DNA from: Flavobacterium sp.
Lineage (GTDB): Bacteria > Bacteroidota > Bacteroidia > Flavobacteriales > Flavobacteriaceae
Length of the DNA stretch: 64,000 bases
Assembly (NCBI GenBank): GCA_016714905.1
Contig: JADKBW010000001.1
Location: 186,001 to 250,000 of the forward strand
Reading direction: 5' to 3'
The position numbers were made by a program, and so were the translations under genes. This document shows, in pieces, positions 1 to 10,351 of the stretch; within the stretch, counting starts at the first letter, position 1; every line of letters starts with the position of its first letter. The notes below the pieces were generated by a model. It was not told the DNA's origin and made no database searches. It saw nothing but the letters and a program-made list of their open reading frames with translations.

Positions 1-593
1 ATGTTCACTCTATGGAAGATCAGGCTGATATGATTCATGCTGTTTTAGTGGAATTGAAAATTAGGAAAGCTGTTTTTATTGGACATTCTATGGGCGGCTA
101 CGTAGCTTTGGCTTTTGCAGAGTTATTCCCGGAATATGTAAAAGGTCTAGTTTTGATGAATTCAACTTCAAGAGCTGATAGTCAGGACCGAAAAACAAAC
201 AGAGACCGGGCCGTCAAAGCGGTAAAAAAAGATTACACTTCATTCGTTCGCCTTTCTATTGCTAATTTGTTTAGCGAAGAAAATCGAACAAAATTAGTAG
301 ACGAAATTGAAAAAGTTAAACTTGAAGCACTAAAAACCCCTTTACAAGGAATAATCGCTGCATTGGAAGGCATGAAAATGAGAAAGGACCGTGAAGTTCT
401 ATTGCACGTGACTGCATTTCCAAAAATATTGATTCTCGGCAAGAAAGATGGCGTTTTAAACTATGCAGAAAATGTAAATCAAATCGAAAATACGGATGTA
501 CAGTTACTTTCTTTTCCGGATGGGCATATGAGTCATATTGAAAATAAAGCAGAAACTTTGACAGCAATTATTGATTTTATCAAGAAAATTTAA
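1..593 (+). CDS. alpha/beta hydrolase, 5'-truncated by window edge
   Basis: C-terminal part of an alpha/beta-fold hydrolase; the substrate cannot be told. The frame is already open at the first bases, and the residues before the first ATG (position 12) continue the family's typical 'HSMEDQAD' segment, so the true start lies upstream of the window. The nucleophile elbow GHSMGGY is clear, with the serine about 26 residues after that ATG. A late 'DGHMSHIE' segment supplies the catalytic histidine, and 'LGKKDG' is the likely acid. The gene converges with the minus-strand addB-like gene, leaving only 6 bases between the stops. Family assignment is firm; esterase, haloperoxidase-like or other activity is open. 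Confidence 0.85.
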   Translation, partial: VHSMEDQADMIHAVLVELKIRKAVFIGHSMGGYVALAFAELFPEYVKGLVLMNSTSRADSQDRKTNRDRAVKAVKKDYTSFVRLSIANLFSEENRTKLVDEIEKVKLEALKTPLQGIIAALEGMKMRKDREVLLHVTAFPKILILGKKDGVLNYAENVNQIENTDVQLLSFPDGHMSHIENKAETLTAIIDFIKKI

Positions 594-599
594 ATTTTT

Positions 600-3363
600 C
601 TATTGTAGCTTCTCCTCAAAAGGAATTTCAGTGTTGAAAATTTCCTTCAGTAGTATTACGATTTCATTGATAAAGTTACTGATTGTTTCGGCATTAATTG
701 TTGAACTTTCATCATTTTCTCCCTTGAAAGTAAACGGTAAGAAACCTGATTTTAAGTTCTTGAAAGAAATAATCCCTGCTTCGATTTCCTTGCCATTTGC
801 CTCTTCAAAAAACATATAGGCATAAGATAGAATTTGAATTATTTTATCGTTTTTAAGTTCAAGCGTGAGTCCATCCCACGCTTTTAATTTTACATTGCTT
901 TTTTCTACTTTGCCTGTTTTATAGTCAATAATTCTAATAACGCCATCGCGTTCATCGATGCGATCTACATTCCCTTTGATTAATATTGGACTAGGTAAAT
1001 CTGGATGTTCAAGTAGACGTTCATATGTTTTTTCAATAGCAAGAATCTTAATTGCAATTCCATCCTTAATGTCTTCCAGTTCATGTCGAACAAAATTTTG
1101 GACATGGCGCTTTGCCACTTCGAAAGCCAATAAATTACGCCCTTTTTTTATTTCGCCCTCTTTGTATATTAATTTGAACTGCCTCAATACTTCATCATCA
1201 CTTTCTTTCAAAAAGGATTGCAGAATAAACTCACTTAAAAATTTACCTTCATATGGTTTATACAATGTTTTTAGGGTTTCGTGTATAATGGTTCCGAGCG
1301 TGTTGACTGCAATACTTTCTTCTACTTCTTCTACTTCTCTGATACGTAAGATCTTTTGAAAGTAGAAATCAATTGGATTTCTGATGTAACTGGTCAGAGA
1401 TGAAGGCGAAAAACCTTTAGTTGCTATCTCATTTAACCGAGCCATTACAGATGCCGATTTTGCTATCACCTTTGTTTGATAGGCAACTTCTGGTAAAATT
1501 GCAGTATAAATTTCATGAGTCAAAATATGATTTGGTCGCTTTTCTATTTCTAGTTGAGTAATTAACCTACTTTTTTCGCCCGCATCCAACCCTTCGCTTT
1601 CTGTATTATAAATCAAAAATATGTTCTTCGCTCTTTGCAAAATGTGATAAAAATGATAGGAATAGATTGCGTCTTTTTCTTTAAATGTAGGCAATCCATA
1701 TTCTTTTTTGACGTCATATGGAATGAAAGAATTATTAGATTTCCCGGCAGGAAACTTCCCTTCATTCATAAAAGTAATGATTACCGTTTCAAAATCTAAT
1801 ACACGACTTTCTAAAATACCCATTACCTGAAGTCCATTCAAAGGTTTGCCTTCAAAGGAAACCTCTGCTAAATCTATAATTTGCTTGTAGACAGAAAAAA
1901 GAACAGGCAAGGAATTCATATGTTGATATTGACTCGAATAAGTAATCAACTTATTTATTGTTTTGAATATGGAGTACAAGAATGTCTTCGCAATTTTTTC
2001 TTCCTCATTATCACTATTAAATCCCTCTTTGATCTCTTGCAGAAGCCGAACTATTTTGTTTAAAGCACCATTAACGTCGCCTTCCCATTTTTCAAATATT
2101 AGATTGAATACTTCTGTTCGAACTTTTTGCAATTCAAATAACTTATCATGAGAAATAAAAGAATAGTTGTACGTATTAATAGTCCTAACCAGATTCTTAC
2201 CATCAACATAAGGTTCAATCAGCGGATGATTTAATACATCCAACACATCTTTAAAGTAGAAAACGTAACTACTGCCTTTGCGATTTATTGCGTTGATGTG
2301 CATTCGAAATAACTTCTCTACAAGAATTTGTGCTGGGTTGTTTTTACTCGAATAGCCCATAGTGACATTTAAGCTTTGGACACTATCTGGCAGGGAATAT
2401 AGTAATGGAGCTAATAAATTCTCTTCTGCAAGAATTATGACTACTTCACTTAAGTCATTTAAGGGCTTGTCAAGATTAATCTTCTCAATCACACTTGCGG
2501 TGATCTTGGCTTGCCCCACCGATTTTGGAGTACCAATAATGTTGATTTTTTTTGATTTCGAAAAATCATCGCTTACCCATTCAAATGGGTTGCTTTTATA
2601 GTATTTCCAATTGTTTTTGTATTTTCTGATAAATAATCCGGCATCATGTGAAGCGTCTTGCAGCAAGGATTCATCAATATCCCAATAGATTTTCGCCTGT
2701 TTTGAAGCTAAAAGATGTTGAATAATGATTTCTTCTGCTGCATTCAGCGCATTAAATCCCGCAAACACAATATTCTCGTTACTGTACAAGTCCCGATCTT
2801 GCTCAATTCTGAGGACCGCTTCGCGATATATCATCCTGGTATCCCTTCTTTTCTTCTAATAAATAATTGTATAAAGAGGAATAATAATTGGGCAATAATT
2901 TCCAAAATTCTAGATGTTTTGCAATAAGCTCTGTTCTCGCTTCAGCATTCAAAGACCAATGTTCTATTTCCTTTATGTTATCTAGATAGGTAAGTATCTT
3001 AGTTGGGTCTAATAAATATCGATCTATTTCATTAAAATCTTGGAGGAGTGTTTTTCCCCAATTGGCAAATACTTCGAACGATTGTGCTTCTGAATTTTTG
3101 GTTAATTTCAGATATACTTCATAAAATTCGAAAATTAATTCAATTGGATCGACAAGACGGAGGCCCGATATTTTTTGAACAAGATCCTCAATACTTACTA
3201 TCTCGGGTAAGAAAACCGGCGTATTTATTTGTTTCTTTAACGCATCAATCAAAAAGACTTTTGCTCTCTTGTTGGGCAGAACAATAATAGTACTTGATAA
3301 TGAATCACTGTAATTGTGAATCACTGTTTTTGCAATCTTTTCAAGAAATGAGGGATCTACCAT
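600..3363 (-). CDS. AddB-like PD-(D/E)XK nuclease/helicase subunit (frameshifted)
   Basis: Likely AddB-type partner of the AddA-like protein at 6150-9329, acting in double-strand break end resection. The first 186 codons (3363-2803) and the last 744 codons (2834-600) lie in different frames. The join is near 2829-2842, where one extra base or two missing bases would fuse them into about 920 residues, normal for flavobacterial AddB-like proteins. The N-terminal part has the degenerate helicase start 'IIVLPNKRAKVFLIDAL'. The C-terminal part has the nuclease motifs 'GTIIHETLK' and 'IRIIDYKTGK'. No cysteine occurs in either part, and the segment corresponding to the YxxCPFxYF iron-sulfur motif reads 'YIRNPIDFYF', so the iron-sulfur cluster of Bacillus AddB is absent. 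The frameshift is probably a sequencing error. Confidence 0.8.
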
Positions 3364-3378
3364 TTTATAAAAATAAAA

Positions 3379-3406
3379 AAAACGTCTCGAAATATCGAGA
3401 CGTTTT
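3379..3406 (-). terminator. intrinsic terminator of the OmpA-family gene
   Basis: Perfect inverted repeat AAAACGTCTCGA / TCGAGACGTTTT with a 4-base loop. It lies between the ompA-like stop at 3428 and the addB-like start at 3363. The T run on the minus strand fits termination of the porin transcript before addB. Confidence 0.8.
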
Positions 3407-3427
3407 TAGAAAATATTATGGTGAATA

Positions 3428-4833
3428 TTACTTCACTAAGTTTACTTCAACTCTTCTGTTGTTAGCTTTACCAGCTTTAGTCTTGTTGCTATCGATAGGT
3501 TTAGTTTCACCAAAACCTGTAGAAGTTAATCTTCCTTCAACAATTCCATTAGTTACTAAATAATCTTTAACTGCTTTAGCTCTATCTTCCGATAATTTTT
3601 GGTTTGCAGCATCTTTACCATCACTATCTGTATGACCCTCTATACTAAATTTAGAATCTGGATATTCTTTCAAAATAGCAGCAATAGATTGCAATACAGG
3701 AAATGTTTGTTGTTGGAAAGTTGACTTACCAGAGTTAAACAAGATTGTTTTTGCGTAAGCATTCAATTTGTTTACTTGTTCTTCAGAAATTTCTGGACAA
3801 CCTTTATTAGCAACAGTACCTTTTACATCAACACATTTGTCATCTTTATCTAACACTCCATCTCCATCAGTATCAGGCCATGGGCAACCACCATTTTCTT
3901 TTGGTCCTTTTACTTGAGGACATTTGTCATCTTTATCTGCAATACCATCACCGTCTGCATCAGGGCAACCATTCAAAGATTTTGGACCTGCAACATCTGG
4001 ACAAGCATCATCTTTATCAGCAATTCCGTCTGCATCAGTATCTGGACATCCTTGGAATTCTGCTAAACCAGGAACATCTGGGCAAGTATCACTTCCGTCA
4101 ATTATACCATCTCCATCAGTATCAGGACAGCCTTTAAATTGCTTAAGACCAGCCACTTCTGGACAAGCATCGTCTTTATCATATATTCCGTCACCGTCTG
4201 TATCTTTACCGCCAAATTTAAAGGTTAAACCTGCAAAATGTTGCATATGAGAAGAACATTTTGTTCTGGGATTCTAGCATCAGTATCAAAGGAGTACTTG
4301 TATGTTGATTGAAAGGATAAACCTACCATTTCAGTAAACCAGAAAGTCAATCCAAATCCACCATTAGCAGTTCCAAAACTTGCTTTCCCCATTGACGCAT
4401 AACCTCCACCAATGTTAATAGAAGGATCGATAACTTTCCATCCAAACATATTTGCAAAACTATATTTGATAACTCCATCGGCTGCATAGTAGCTTAAATC
4501 TCCAGGGTTAATAACTGGATAATCTCCAGGGATAGTTAATCTAGGCTCTACCCATCTTTTAATTCTATTAACAGATCCAGTAATACCAAATGAAAAACTT
4601 CCGCCAACATTTCTAGAAACGTTAATATACGACACAGAAGGAAGAATATTCCAATTGTCATTTACGTTGAAATACTGAGAAAACTGATCTTCCACTTTAG
4701 TAGCTGCACTAACTCTAGTGTCTACGGCGTTTGTCCCGAAGGAAATCGCCCATGGGTTGTTACTATCTTGTGCTTGTGAACTTAGTCCAGTAAACATTAA
4801 CACAGCAGCAAATAATTTGTTAAGATGTTTCAT
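3428..4833 (-). CDS. OmpA-family outer membrane protein with thrombospondin type-3 repeats (frameshifted)
   Basis: Major-porin type protein tethering the outer membrane to peptidoglycan. It begins with a signal peptide (MKHLNKLFAAVLMFTG...SQAQ), followed by an eight-strand-type barrel of about 180 residues. Five calcium-binding type-3 repeats follow (DTDGDGI/DKDDACP pattern, cysteine-paired). A C-terminal OmpA domain carries 'IEGHTDSDG' and 'NNRRVEVNLVK', the peptidoglycan-binding signature. The barrel (4833-4225) and the repeat part (4246-3428) are in different frames. Adding one T to the TTTT run near 4259-4262 joins them through 'ARIPEQKCSSHMQHFAGL' and gives 468 residues. Own promoter at 4869-4900. 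The function is confident; the break is almost surely a homopolymer error. Confidence 0.9.
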
Positions 4834-4868
4834 ACTTTGATTTTGTTAGATTACAATATTTTGTTAGG

Positions 4869-4900
4869 CAAAAGTAATGCGTAATTTTATAACTACAAAA
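4869..4900 (-). promoter_or_regulatory. Bacteroidota-type promoter of the OmpA-family gene
   Basis: On the minus strand a TTTTG -33 box (4900-4896) is followed by 19 bases and TACTTTTG (4876-4869), an exact match to TAnnTTTG. The porin ATG (4833) lies about 36 bases downstream of the -7 box. Confidence 0.7.
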
Positions 4901-4945
4901 TGAAATGTTAAAAAAAAAGCAACTAATAACCTAGTGAACTGCCGT

Positions 4946-6139
4946 TTACAGCACATTTAACATTTTCCCGACTTCAGAAAATGCTGTGATTGCATGATCA
5001 ATCTGTTCTTTGGTATGGGCTGCGGAGAGCTGAACCCTGATTCTTGCCTTGTCTTTTGGGACGACTGGGAAAAAGAAACCTATTACATATATACCTCTTT
5101 TCAGCAGTTCATTAGCCATTTCTTGTGACAATTTAGCATCATACAACATTACAGGAACGATGGCAGAATCACCATCAATAATGTCAAATCCCACTTTCTT
5201 AATTTCCTTTTTGAAGTACTTTGTATTCCACTCTAGTCGATCTCGCAAAGTGGTTTCCTTTTCTAATAATTCGAAAATTTTTATCGACGCCCCCACTATT
5301 GCCGGAGCTAATGAATTTGAAAACAAGTAAGGCCTTGATCTTTGTCTTAAGATTTCAATAATTTCCTTTTTTGCTGTGGTATATCCTCCCATTGCTCCCC
5401 CAAGAGCTTTTCCCAGCGTACCGGTAATAATATCAACTCTCCCCATTACACCTTTAGCTTCTAGGGTTCCTTTTCCTGTTGCTCCAATAAAACCTGCGGC
5501 ATGGCATTCATCAACCATAACCAAAGCATCATACTTGTCTGCTAAATCGCAAATTTTGTCTAATGGGGCGACAACTCCATCCATAGAAAACACCCCGTCG
5601 GTAACAATTAGCTTAAATCGTGAACCCTGCAAATTTGCTTGAATCAACTGCTCCTCCAAGTCTTGCATATCACAATTATTATATCGGTATCTTTTTGCTT
5701 TACATAATCTAACGCCATCAATAATTGAGGCATGGTTCAAACTGTCAGAAATTATAGCATCATTTTCATTAAATAATGGCTCAAAGACACCTCCGTTTGC
5801 ATCAAATGCAGCAGCATAAAGTATGGTGTCTTCTGTTCCATAAAATTGTGCTATTCTTTTCTCAAGCGCCTTATGAATATCTTGCGTCCCGCATATAAAA
5901 CGAACTGAAGACATTCCAAAACCATGCGAGTCTAGAGCGTCTTTGGCTGCTTGAATAACTTCTGGATGAGAAGATAAACCTAAATAATTATTTGCACAAA
6001 AATTAAGCACTGTTTCGCCTGTTTCAATTCTTATTTCTGCACCTTGAGGTGAAGTAATAATTCGTTCTTTTTTGAAGATCCCGTTTTTTTCAATTGTTTC
6101 GAGCTCTAATTCAAGGTATTCTTTTATTTTTCCGTACAT
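4946..6139 (-). CDS. kbl: glycine C-acetyltransferase (2-amino-3-ketobutyrate CoA ligase)
   Basis: PLP enzyme of the alpha-oxoamine synthase family. It cleaves 2-amino-3-oxobutyrate with CoA into glycine and acetyl-CoA, the second step of threonine degradation. The length, 397 residues, is the family norm. Visible landmarks are 'RFICGTQDIHKALE', the PLP-aspartate region 'VMVDECHAAGFIG' and the PLP-lysine segment 'TGTLGKALGGAMGG' near residue 240. It follows the addA-like gene with a 10-base gap on the same strand, so the two are probably cotranscribed. Threonine dehydrogenase is not in the window. BioF or serine palmitoyltransferase are possible relatives, but the close match to Kbl (N-terminal 'EYLELELETIEKNGIFKKER') favours kbl. 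Confidence 0.93.
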   Translation of the reverse strand: MYGKIKEYLELELETIEKNGIFKKERIITSPQGAEIRIETGETVLNFCANNYLGLSSHPEVIQAAKDALDSHGFGMSSVRFICGTQDIHKALEKRIAQFYGTEDTILYAAAFDANGGVFEPLFNENDAIISDSLNHASIIDGVRLCKAKRYRYNNCDMQDLEEQLIQANLQGSRFKLIVTDGVFSMDGVVAPLDKICDLADKYDALVMVDECHAAGFIGATGKGTLEAKGVMGRVDIITGTLGKALGGAMGGYTTAKKEIIEILRQRSRPYLFSNSLAPAIVGASIKIFELLEKETTLRDRLEWNTKYFKKEIKKVGFDIIDGDSAIVPVMLYDAKLSQEMANELLKRGIYVIGFFFPVVPKDKARIRVQLSAAHTKEQIDHAITAFSEVGKMLNVL

Positions 6140-6149
6140 TTTTGATGTT

Positions 6150-9100
6150 TTAAAATTGAACTATTTCTATTTTTTCTCCAATATAAATTAAAGTTCTTGC
6201 TACCACTTTAAAATTCATTTTTTTCAAAACATTCTGATAATTCTCCAATTGCATTTTATGCTTATCAGAATGAATTCCTGTTTTATAATCTAATAGAAAG
6301 ACCTCATTATTAGATGTAATAACTATTCTATCAGGTTGTACTGTCTTACCTTCATTCTGTATAATTGTTTGTTCATTATACACTTTATTCTCAAGTGAGT
6401 AATACATACTTAAATCATCATGATTAATTATGTCGGAGATGGTTTTCTGCACCACTTCTTTTTGATTTATTTGTATCAAACCTGTTTCTAGAGCTTTTGT
6501 AATGGCAAAATTAAGATCGTCTGTATAAAAAATTCCTGACAGTATTTCGTGTATCACATTTCCATACTCAATGGCTGATTTCTGAGAAGTTCCCCATAAC
6601 AATGCTTCATTTTGTGCAATCTTGACTCTTCTTGGATCAAATCTACTAGAAACAGAAACTATTTCATTTTTGTTTGAAGGCAATACTTCATCTTTCGATC
6701 TCTTTTCATTATGTCCAAAATAATACTGCAATTTTTGCTCATCAAAAACATTTATATCATGTAAGAATTTCACAAAAAAGGAAGCCATGTTGTATGGATA
6801 ATTGCCATCTTTCTTAGGTTGAACAAATGTAGAAATAATATATAACTGCTCCTCAGCTCTTGTCAATGCAACATAAAGTATATTGATGTTATCAAGTAAT
6901 TCCTCTTCTCTTTGTTTCTCGTAGACACTTATCGCTTCCTTTCCAAAATTCTCAATCGCTTTACTATTGTCAACTAAAACTCTAGGAATTCCAAAATCAT
7001 CAGCTAAATCCTTTATCCAAATCTTATCTTTTGGTTTTCTTTCGTAGTCTTCATCTGCAAATGGAATTATTACAACGGGGAATTCGAGTCCTTTTGATTT
7101 ATGAATAGTCAGAATTCTAACGGCATTATCCCCCTCAGGAGACGGAATACTAAATTTACTGCAGTTCTTTTCCCAAAAAGCAAGAAAGTCGGAAATACCT
7201 GCTTGTCGATGATAATCTCGCTCTAAAACCAGATCGAGAAAACATTGTAGATAAATATTGCAATTATTATCGGGAATAAGTCGATACAAAATAAGTTCCA
7301 CAACCTCGTACAAGGATTTTCTTCTCAACTCCTTGAATATAATTGATATGTCAAATTCAAGCAGCCACGCCTCAAGGTCGCTTTCTCTTTGATGTTCCAT
7401 TCCTTTCAAAATAAAATCATGTCTTGAATGCTCTTCTTGGTTTTTAGATGCAAGGTAATAGAGAAAGTTAGCCTTGGCTTCGAGGTTATCTTGATTGTAT
7501 AGATACCCTAAGATGTTCACAATAAACTGAACATCTTCCGAATTTGAAACCAATAATGTTTCTGATGAAATAATAGGCACATTACTCCTCGATAAATAAT
7601 GGGCAAGTTGAACCCCTTGAGATCTTTTCCTTGTAAGAATAGCAATGTCACTATACTGGAATCCATTTGAAATAACTTCCTCGATCTTGTTTAAAGTAAT
7701 TTTACAAAACAACGCATCTCGATCTAATTCTTCTTCAGCATCAAAATTCAAGTCCTCTTCAATTTTTGCGTTAAGAAAAGTCAAATCAACATAGCCACCC
7801 TTCCTGCTATTGGCGAATTGATGGCTATGGTTTTCATATAAGTCTTTATAGTCGGCGTTTCTAAACTCCTTTGATAAAAATCGAAAAAAATTGTTATTAA
7901 AATCAACAATCTGAGAACAACTCCTGTAGTTAGTATCTAAATGAAAAACTGCCTTGTCTGGATTATGAAAAGGATTTTCATTCTTGCAAAGTGCAATAAA
8001 TTGCTCTGCTTTTCCTCCACGCCATCGATATATCGACTGCTTTGGATCTCCCACTATTAATAAAGTGCCCTTTTCTCCTGATGAAAACTCTGTGGCTAGC
8101 GCATTGTCTATAAGTGGAATCAGATTTTTCCATTGCATTTCGGAGGTGTCTTGAAATTCATCAATAAAAAAGTGATGGTACTTCTCTCCTAATTTTTCAT
8201 ATATAAATGGCGCTGGTTGATTTTGAATCTCGTTATAAATTAACGTGTTGAATTCAGAAATTGACAACACGTTTTGTTCGCTTTGAATTCTCGCCAGCTC
8301 CTTTGAAATTGTATTTAATAAAGATAAAGGTGTAATGTTTTTCAGAAATGCCTCATAAAATTCAATTTTTTCAAAATTAGAATACACTTCTTTTAAAAGT
8401 AAAAGTAATTCTGGTAGTATTGCTTCTATTGCTTCTCGATCGGTGGCCGACTTATTAATTTGCACATCGCTTTCTTGATAAAATTTCTTGTTTCCCAATC
8501 TATATTTACCTTCATTAATGGCAATCAAATGATTCGGGAAAGTTCCTCTAGAAAATGATTTTAAATCAATATTATTTGAAACTATTAATTCTATTGCAGA
8601 TGCACCAAGAACTTTGTTTTGAGATTCTAAATCCCTTTTTGCACTCTTGATTTTTTGTCTTACTTCGACAAAATCCTGAATAGATTTGTCCTTAAGTTCG
8701 TTGATAGGCTCCTTATTATTTTCATTATAAACAAGTTTACTTATTTCAAGTATTTCCCTCGTTACATCCCACGATTTATCATCATCTATTTTTCCTAATG
8801 TGAAATCAATTAATAGATTGGTTATCGTTTCGTTTTCACCAACCTGTGAGACTATAGCATCTACTGCTTCTGACAACAATATATCGGTATCTAAAGTGAC
8901 TTCAAAAGTGCTTGACAGGTTGAGGTCATGGGCAAATGCTCGAATAACTTTGTGAGTAAACTTGTCAATCGTCAAAATATCAAATGCCGCATAATTATGA
9001 ACTAAGTGCTTTATTGTTTGCTTGGATTTTAGCTTAAGTTGAGTAGTTGAAATCTTAGTCTCTAAAGATATTTCGTTCAATAAGCGCAAAGGTTTCTCCG

Positions 9101-9329
9101 CAGTATTTTCCTTAGAGAATTCATACAAATTATGAATAATTCGGCTTTTCATTTCATGAACCGCTTTATTCGTGAAAGTTATCGCCAGAATATTTCTGTA
9201 AGCATCATTTTTTTTTGAAGTAAGAACAATCTTAAGGTATTCCTTAACAAGCGTGTATGTTTTTCCAGAACCTGCAGAGGCATCAAAAATGGAGAACGAA
9301 GGTTTTTGATTTACATGTATATTCCCCAT
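6150..9329 (-). CDS. AddA/RecB-like UvrD-family helicase-nuclease
   Basis: 1059-residue ATP-dependent exonuclease subunit, with helicase and nuclease in one chain, for double-strand break repair. Superfamily 1 motifs run in order: Walker A 'DASAGSGKTYT' near residue 17, DExx box 'FFIDEFQDTSEMQW', 'VGDPKQSIYRWRGG', 'LDTNYRSCSQIV', 'LTIHKSKGLEFPVV' and 'NILYVALTRAEEQLY'. The C-terminal RecB-type nuclease shows 'YGNVIHEILSG' and 'EVFLLDYKTG', with the catalytic aspartate and lysine. The neighbour downstream is kbl. The presumed AddB partner is 2.8 kb further on, beyond an unrelated porin, so the usual addB-addA operon order is broken here. Intact. Confidence 0.9.
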   Translation of the reverse strand: MGNIHVNQKPSFSIFDASAGSGKTYTLVKEYLKIVLTSKKNDAYRNILAITFTNKAVHEMKSRIIHNLYEFSKENTAEKPLRLLNEISLETKISTTQLKLKSKQTIKHLVHNYAAFDILTIDKFTHKVIRAFAHDLNLSSTFEVTLDTDILLSEAVDAIVSQVGENETITNLLIDFTLGKIDDDKSWDVTREILEISKLVYNENNKEPINELKDKSIQDFVEVRQKIKSAKRDLESQNKVLGASAIELIVSNNIDLKSFSRGTFPNHLIAINEGKYRLGNKKFYQESDVQINKSATDREAIEAILPELLLLLKEVYSNFEKIEFYEAFLKNITPLSLLNTISKELARIQSEQNVLSISEFNTLIYNEIQNQPAPFIYEKLGEKYHHFFIDEFQDTSEMQWKNLIPLIDNALATEFSSGEKGTLLIVGDPKQSIYRWRGGKAEQFIALCKNENPFHNPDKAVFHLDTNYRSCSQIVDFNNNFFRFLSKEFRNADYKDLYENHSHQFANSRKGGYVDLTFLNAKIEEDLNFDAEEELDRDALFCKITLNKIEEVISNGFQYSDIAILTRKRSQGVQLAHYLSRSNVPIISSETLLVSNSEDVQFIVNILGYLYNQDNLEAKANFLYYLASKNQEEHSRHDFILKGMEHQRESDLEAWLLEFDISIIFKELRRKSLYEVVELILYRLIPDNNCNIYLQCFLDLVLERDYHRQAGISDFLAFWEKNCSKFSIPSPEGDNAVRILTIHKSKGLEFPVVIIPFADEDYERKPKDKIWIKDLADDFGIPRVLVDNSKAIENFGKEAISVYEKQREEELLDNINILYVALTRAEEQLYIISTFVQPKKDGNYPYNMASFFVKFLHDINVFDEQKLQYYFGHNEKRSKDEVLPSNKNEIVSVSSRFDPRRVKIAQNEALLWGTSQKSAIEYGNVIHEILSGIFYTDDLNFAITKALETGLIQINQKEVVQKTISDIINHDDLSMYYSLENKVYNEQTIIQNEGKTVQPDRIVITSNNEVFLLDYKTGIHSDKHKMQLENYQNVLKKMNFKVVARTLIYIGEKIEIVQF

Positions 9330-9429
9330 TTATTACTGCTTATTATGATGCCTTGCCATTTGATTTAGAAACGATGCTTATCGCGTAAAATTATACAAGT
9401 GTATTATTTCATTTCCAAAGTTAAATGTT

Positions 9430-9437
9430 TAATTTTG
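9430..9437 (+). promoter_or_regulatory. -7 box upstream of superoxide dismutase
   Basis: TAATTTTG matches TAnnTTTG exactly and lies 35 bases before the sod ATG. No clear TTG -33 box was seen at the usual spacing. Confidence 0.45.
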
Positions 9438-9472
9438 AATAAAATATTTATAAATCATTAAAACAATATATC

Positions 9473-10081
9473 ATGGCTTTTGAATTACCAAATTTACCTT
9501 ACGCATATAATGCTTTAGAACCTCACATTGATGCACGCACGATGGAGATTCATCATACAAAACATCATAATGCATACACAACCAACTTAAATGCCGCTAT
9601 AGCAGGCACGGAGCTCGACGGTAAGACTATCGAAAATATTCTATCTAACATTGATATGAAAAATGCAGCAGTTAGAAATAATGGCGGTGGCTTTTATAAT
9701 CATAATCTCTTTTGGGTAGTGATGTCACCAAATGGCGGAGGACTTCCTTCTGGTGAACTAATGATTGCAATAGAAAACGAGTTTGGCAGTTTTGATGAGT
9801 TTAAATCGCGCTTTTCAAAAGCTGGAATTACGCAGTTTGGCTCTGGTTGGGCTTGGCTTTGCGTTCATAAAGGCGGAAAATTAGATATTTGTGGAACTCC
9901 CAATCAGGACAACCCACTAATGCCTAATGTTGGTTGCGGAGGAACCCCTATTTTAGGAATGGATGTTTGGGAACATGCATACTATCTAAATTATCAAAAT
10001 CGTCGACCGGATTATATTGAGGCTTTCTTCAATGTAATTAATTGGGATGAAGTATCACGAAGATATACCTTGGAGAAATAG
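9473..10081 (+). CDS. sod: superoxide dismutase (Mn/Fe family)
   Basis: Converts superoxide to hydrogen peroxide and oxygen; cytosolic, since no signal peptide is seen. The length is 202 residues. Metal ligands are visible: the N-terminal His of 'EIHHTKHH', the His in 'YNHNLFW', and Asp and His in 'GMDVWEHAYY'. The active-site context 'NNGGGFYNHNLFW' together with 'NQDNPL' (a C-terminal Gln) resembles manganese or cambialistic enzymes more than strict iron ones, which carry Gln in the N-terminal half. Metal use is therefore inferred, and sodA or sodB is left open. Monocistronic, with its own -7 box and a strong terminator. Confidence 0.95.
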   Translation: MAFELPNLPYAYNALEPHIDARTMEIHHTKHHNAYTTNLNAAIAGTELDGKTIENILSNIDMKNAAVRNNGGGFYNHNLFWVVMSPNGGGLPSGELMIAIENEFGSFDEFKSRFSKAGITQFGSGWAWLCVHKGGKLDICGTPNQDNPLMPNVGCGGTPILGMDVWEHAYYLNYQNRRPDYIEAFFNVINWDEVSRRYTLEK

Positions 10082-10100
10082 TCTACAACGTTTTAGAAAC

Positions 10101-10139
10101 AAAAAAGACCAGATTCCTAATTGGAATCTGGTCTTTTTT
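10101..10139 (+). terminator. intrinsic terminator of superoxide dismutase gene
   Basis: 17-bp perfect stem (arms 10101-10117 and 10123-10139, core GACCAGATTCC) with loop TAATT and flanking A/T runs, 20 bases after the sod stop. It could act in both directions. Confidence 0.88.
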
Positions 10140-10160
10140 GTTTTACTACTTTTATAAAAT

Positions 10161-10231
10161 AAAAAAGGTGAAATTGCTTTCACCCTTTTTGCCCCAAATC
10201 TACCATAAGCTTAAACCTACTAAATTATGGT
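10161..10231 (-). ncRNA. candidate small RNA, copy 1 of a tandem pair
   Basis: On the minus strand this reads CTCACCATAA-...-TTATGGTAGATTTGGGGC and then an AAAAAGGGTGAAA/TTTCACCTTTTTT intrinsic terminator. It is about 85% identical to the copy at 10352-10422. The 5' stem ACCATAA/TTATGGT encloses a loop with the conserved TTAGTAGGTT. Its -7 box (TAAATTTA, 10243-10236) is one mismatch off consensus, and no -33 box is seen, so expression as a separate transcript is less sure than for copy 2. It contains no open frame worth reporting. Identity to a named RNA family is not known to me. Confidence 0.45.
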
Positions 10232-10351
10232 GAGGTAAATTTAACCACAATTTGCTCGTTTGATATTTTAACTTGCATAATTAATTGGAATGATAGGCAA
10301 ATAAGAGTCTATATACCTTTTATATGGGTTTTTTATCAATTATCATAAAAT

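Noticed and set aside
233..567. Minus-strand open frames inside the alpha/beta hydrolase gene
   Set aside because: They are antisense to an intact, motif-bearing gene and have no protein-like character or start context.
3880..4250. Plus-strand frames opposite the OmpA type-3 repeats, with repeated Ser/Pro or His/Leu words
   Set aside because: Their repetitiveness is the mirror image of the DTDGDGI repeats on the coding strand.
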